Assembly (NCBI GenBank): GCA_002387735.1
Contig: DGKJ01000029.1
Coordinates: 1 to 64,000 of the forward strand
DNA: 64,000 bases
Direction: 5' to 3'
From: Bacteriovoracaceae bacterium UBA4573
GTDB taxonomy: Bacteria; Bdellovibrionota; UBA1018; UBA923
Part shown: positions 62,321-64,000 of the stretch, piece by piece
Layout of the letters: each line of letters starts with the position of its first letter
Numbering within the stretch: the first letter of the stretch is position 1
Notes under the pieces: model-generated
The model's database searches: none
The model's input: the letters and a program-made list of their open reading frames with translations, nothing else
Told to the model about the DNA's origin: nothing
Position numbers and translations under genes: made by a program

Positions 62321-63205
62321 ATGGAAAACCGACAACTGCCTGCCTATTTTTTGGAAAACGGCCAACACCCAATTGAAAAAGCTCACGTTGCCGTCGTACC
62401 GGTCCCCTTCGAAGGGGCGATCAGCTACCTATCGGGGGCCTCGGCCGGACCTCGGGCCATTCTCGAAGCCAGTGCGCAAGTTGAGCTATATGATTTCGAA
62501 AATGATGTTGATCTAACAAACGTGCGATTTCATACAGCAGATGCCCCTACTCTTAAAACCTACCAAGACGTGCGCAATCACGTCGCATCACATCTGGCAT
62601 CTTTAACGCCGGAACAATTCTATCTCGGCCTTGGCGGTGATCACACGGTAACTATTCCGGCGATCGAGCATTTTTCAAAAAAATATCCCAAAATGGGAAT
62701 CGTTCAATTCGACGCACATGCTGATCTCCGCGACACGCTTCACGACGACAAATACAGTCACGCTTGCATCATGCGTCGTAATGCTGAGATTATTGGACCC
62801 AAAAACATTCTCTCCGTTGGCATTCGGGCGGTAAGTTTAGAAGAAAAAAATTACATTCAAGAAAATGGCGTGAACACCATTCCCGGAAACTTCGCTTTAC
62901 ACGAAAATTTACTTCCGCGTTTTAGCGAACTACTCATACGACTCCCCCACGACATTTTTCTAACCGTGGACCTTGACGGTCTTGACCCAACGATCATGCC
63001 TCACGTGGGCACGCCCGTGCCTGGCGGTCTAAGCTGGCACCAAACGGTCCAGTTGATCAAAGAACTTTTTCGCCGCAAAAACGTAATCGCGGCTGACGTC
63101 GTGGAAATCGCGAGCAACTCCAACTCTCAGCGGTCCGACTTTACAGCAGCTCTGCTTGCACAAAAGATCGTGGCGTTTTGGGCCCGCAATCGGCGTCTCA
63201 CATGA
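62321..63205 (+). CDS. speB: Agmatinase-type ureohydrolase
   Basis: 294 residues. The manganese ligands are in G-G-D-H-T, D-A-H-A-D and D-L-D-G-L-D-P, all intact, with the P-G-G-L-S-W segment. The pattern fits agmatinase (SpeB) better than arginase, but formiminoglutamase or other ureohydrolases cannot be excluded. Agmatinase makes putrescine and urea. Its stop overlaps the next start (ATGA). Confidence 0.85.
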   Translation: MENRQLPAYFLENGQHPIEKAHVAVVPVPFEGAISYLSGASAGPRAILEASAQVELYDFENDVDLTNVRFHTADAPTLKTYQDVRNHVASHLASLTPEQFYLGLGGDHTVTIPAIEHFSKKYPKMGIVQFDAHADLRDTLHDDKYSHACIMRRNAEIIGPKNILSVGIRAVSLEEKNYIQENGVNTIPGNFALHENLLPRFSELLIRLPHDIFLTVDLDGLDPTIMPHVGTPVPGGLSWHQTVQLIKELFRRKNVIAADVVEIASNSNSQRSDFTAALLAQKIVAFWARNRRLT

Positions 63206-63516
63206 ACTCAGATATTGCCAGTGCCCCCGTACTCGCACTTACGGAAGAAAATTTCTCAAAGGGTTTTTTAGTCGACGATGAATGGATCGCGGGAGTCACC
63301 GAGTTACCAAGCACTACGGGGGGAACGGTTTTCGCTGCCTATGTTAGTCACTACCTGACTGGTGAGACTATCCAATACCAGGAATTCCCTGAACCACGCC
63401 AGGCCATAGATTTTATACGCGCGATCGACCGCGCATGGGTGTACGAAGCAATCGGGTGCGACACTCACGGCAGTAGCGCGAAATCTTGCTCTAAATCTTG
63501 TTCCGGCTGCGGTTAA
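63202..63516 (+). CDS. Small protein with Cys-rich tail, coupled to the ureohydrolase
   Basis: 104 residues from the ATG at 63202 that overlaps the previous stop. Mixed alpha/beta core (F-A-A-Y-V-S-H-Y and A-I-D-F-I-R-A-I-D-R-A-W) and a tail ending C-S-K-S-C-S-G-C-G. The tail could bind metal. No family recognised. The two stop codons of this gene and the convergent Nfu gene share TTAA. Confidence 0.55.
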   Translation: MNSDIASAPVLALTEENFSKGFLVDDEWIAGVTELPSTTGGTVFAAYVSHYLTGETIQYQEFPEPRQAIDFIRAIDRAWVYEAIGCDTHGSSAKSCSKSCSGCG

Positions 63517-64000
63517 ACCGACACTACTTCTTGAATTTCTGGGATAGCGCTTTTGAGGCGTGTCTCAATGCCTTGTTTTAGTGTGGCAGTCGAACTCGGA
63601 CAACCACTGCATGAGCCCTGCATTTGCAAATACACCACGCCCGCCTCGAAGCGATCAAAAGTGATATCGCCGCCATCCATTGCTACGGCTGGACGAATTT
63701 CGCGGTCTAGAATTTCACGAATCTTGTCTTCGATTCCGCCACCGGCGCTCGCGCTAGCGGCAGCATCATGGGCCGCTACATAGTCGGCGTCAACCACTGG
63801 CAAACCCTTACCCAAGTGGTCTTTCATGACGTCCATGACTCCTCGATTAAGACTCTCCCAGTCGCCGTCACTGCCTTTAGTGATTGTCACAAAATTGCGG
63901 CCGATCATTACCCCCGCCACTCCAAGCACTTCGAAAAGTCGGGTGGCGAGTGGAGACTTCGTGGCGGACTCACGAGTCGCAAAATTAGCAGGCCCTTTTT
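63513..64000 (-). CDS. Nfu-type Fe-S scaffold protein (5' end outside window)
   Basis: The frame is open on the minus strand to the window edge. The visible 161 residues begin inside the Nfu N-terminal domain (P-L-A-T-R-L-F-E-V, then F-V-T-I-T-K) and end with the NifU C-terminal domain, including M-D-G-G-D-I and the cluster-binding C-S-G-C. A GTG at 63929 would start in the middle of the Nfu_N domain, so it is not the true start. The protein carries [4Fe-4S] clusters to target enzymes. Confidence 0.88.
   Translation of the reverse strand, partial: KGPANFATRESATKSPLATRLFEVLGVAGVMIGRNFVTITKGSDGDWESLNRGVMDVMKDHLGKGLPVVDADYVAAHDAAASASAGGGIEDKIREILDREIRPAVAMDGGDITFDRFEAGVVYLQMQGSCSGCPSSTATLKQGIETRLKSAIPEIQEVVSV

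Overview
The window is a 64 kb stretch of densely packed bacterial chromosome, about half G+C by eye. It carries roughly 50 protein genes, no rRNA, no tRNA that I could find, no CRISPR array and no insertion sequence. The gene families suggest a Gram-negative predatory or environmental member of the Bdellovibrionota or an old 'delta-proteobacterial' neighbour. These include beta-barrel outer-membrane proteins, lipoproteins, many Sec-exported proteins of unknown function, SpoIIE/STAS partner switching, a membrane pyrophosphatase, a DUF4105 (Lnb-like) protein, DUF455 and a large aromatic amino acid hydroxylase. The lineage is inferred from gene content, not from a marker gene.

Layout. 1-5 kb: three divergent paralogues of one beta-barrel family surround a membrane transporter with a HEAT-repeat tail. 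5-9.6 kb: a signalling cluster with a HAMP/SpoIIE phosphatase, a divergent FecR-like protein, a STAS-zinc-ribbon protein and a Cys-containing PAS protein. 9.7-14.2 kb: housekeeping genes htpX, apaG, a 2Fe-2S ferredoxin, a Sua5-type tRNA-modification enzyme, purK and purE. 14.3-17.6 kb: exported envelope proteins (DUF3015, DUF4105/Lnb-like, an esterase-like lipoprotein). 17.6-21.4 kb: a second STAS-zinc-ribbon gene followed by a GHKL ATPase, a HEAT-like protein and a secreted M64-like metalloprotease. 21.4-28.3 kb: MATE exporter, DUF455 ferritin-like protein, small membrane proteins, a deaminase-type amidohydrolase and an AT-rich methyltransferase that looks acquired. 28.3-34.2 kb: a 1037-residue repeat/LamG surface lipoprotein and a SWIM-SNF2 helicase. 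34.3-40.3 kb: H+-pyrophosphatase, a HAD phosphatase, a Prc-type protease and RNase HI with a C-terminal hybrid-binding-like domain. 41.2-48.4 kb: a five-gene minus-strand unit sucA-sucB-lpdA-slyD-flavoprotein (2-oxoglutarate dehydrogenase). 48.6-59.8 kb: M48 protease, lipoprotein plus exported Nudix protein, DUF423 plus aromatic amino acid hydroxylase, a radical SAM/B12 protein translationally coupled to an exported protein, and another exported protein. 60-64 kb: RRM RNA-binding protein, secreted metallophosphatase, agmatinase-type ureohydrolase, a small Cys-tailed protein and the 3' part of an Nfu-type Fe-S scaffold gene cut by the window edge.

How the genes may work together. The most interesting signal is a probable partner-switching circuit split over two loci 8 kb apart. 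A sensor phosphatase (5028-6944), two STAS proteins that each end in a four-Cys zinc ribbon (8540-9061, 17602-18069) and a GHKL kinase-like ATPase with a degenerate receiver-like N-terminus (18081-19061) supply every part of an RsbU/RsbV/RsbW-type switch. The zinc ribbons are not part of the textbook design. Other points of interest are an intrinsic terminator lying inside the signal-peptide codons of the Lnb-like gene, a radical SAM protein with CX4CX2C instead of CX3CX2C, a hydroxylase with a long unexplained C-terminal extension, and a Nudix hydrolase with an export signal.
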